Positions 45,780-45,914 of a stretch of DNA of 45,914 bases are shown in pieces. A program made the translations under genes and the position numbers. The stretch spans positions 1 through 45,914 of the forward strand of contig VMTE01000014.1 in assembly GCA_013791775.1 (NCBI GenBank). Reading direction: 5' to 3'. Source of the stretch: Hyphomonas sp. (GTDB taxonomy: Bacteria > Pseudomonadota > Alphaproteobacteria > Caulobacterales > Hyphomonadaceae). Position 1 is the first letter of the stretch. Each line of letters begins with the position of its first letter. A model generated the notes under the pieces. That model made no database searches. It had not been told where the DNA came from and worked only from the letters and a program-made list of their open reading frames with translations.

Positions 45780-45914
45780 ATGACAATTGAAGAGGACAGG
45801 TGGGTACGCCGCCGCGGGGAGCGGGTGTTTGCGGCGTCGACGGGTTACCGAGTTTGTACGCAGTGCATCATGGACACGTCTGATCCTGAGATCACGTTTG
45901 ACGCGAACGGTGTC
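45780..45914 (+). CDS. N-acetyl sugar amidotransferase, WbpG/PseA-like (copy 2), cut by window end
   Basis: The first 45 codons are present (MTIEEDRWVRRRGERV, then YRVCTQCIMDTSDPEITFDA and NGV). They match the N-terminus of the copy at 38766-39971 (YRVCTRCVMDTTDPDITFD), including the first CxxC pair. The rest, including the PP-loop, lies beyond the window. Placed after hisH and hisF, it completes the three-gene set that makes an acetamidino or amide group in Pseudomonas and related loci. Confidence 0.85.
   Translation, partial: MTIEEDRWVRRRGERVFAASTGYRVCTQCIMDTSDPEITFDANGV

Overview
The window is GC-rich DNA from an alphaproteobacterium. The stalk/holdfast-type marine family Hyphomonadaceae is my best guess, inferred from GC content, Shine-Dalgarno style, protein flavour and repeat types; no rRNA or tRNA is present to confirm it. 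Almost all of it is one large cell-surface polysaccharide region, with two very large secreted repeat proteins on its left side, several mobile-element scars, and an ahcY-metK housekeeping pair. 

Left part (1-18045). A giant FG-GAP/RTX-like protein, whose 5' end lies outside the window, is followed by a TIGR03032-type protein. Two diverged copies of a glmS(3' end)-rmlC-rmlD cassette come next. Copy 1 (6391-7266) keeps a good rmlC but only the first codons of rmlD. Copy 2 (9648-11652) keeps a full rmlD but a badly eroded rmlC and a decayed glmS. Between them sit gmd and rmd, predicted to make GDP-D-rhamnose. Then come a stand-alone nucleotidyltransferase-fold protein and a divergently oriented secreted M10 zinc metalloprotease with RTX repeats. 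A scar follows, made of an IS3-family end, an IS5-family pseudogene and a 3' fragment of a sugar aminotransferase gene. A perfect 24-bp inverted repeat brackets the metalloprotease gene and the IS scar. 

Middle (18062-35179). metK and ahcY (SAM recycling) have a possible 46-residue ORF between them. rfbB and rfbA complete the dTDP-L-rhamnose pathway. A minus-strand operon encodes a Gfo/Idh/MocA oxidoreductase, a UDP-sugar 6-dehydrogenase, a glycosyltransferase and a DegT aminotransferase, which fits UDP-2-acetamido-3-amino-uronic acid synthesis as in Pseudomonas WbpB-A-E. A sulfotransferase, an AsnB-type amidotransferase, another glycosyltransferase and three consecutive epimerase/dehydratases resembling Bordetella WbmH/G/F follow. 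Together they suggest an amidated diacetamido-uronic acid in the polymer. 

Right part (35784-45914). A minus-strand operon encodes a WbpG-type N-acetyl sugar amidotransferase, the Wzm/Wzt ABC exporter and a small membrane-tailed protein with a TIR-like N-terminus. A plus-strand run encodes a methyltransferase, an SGNH hydrolase, a large CgeB-like glycosyltransferase with a 78-residue C-terminal repeat, then hisH-hisF and a second WbpG-type gene cut by the window edge. hisH is thrown out of frame by a run of ten Gs. In this state its 5' part is in frame with hisF, so the run may be a phase switch or a sequencing error. This is the most interesting single observation.
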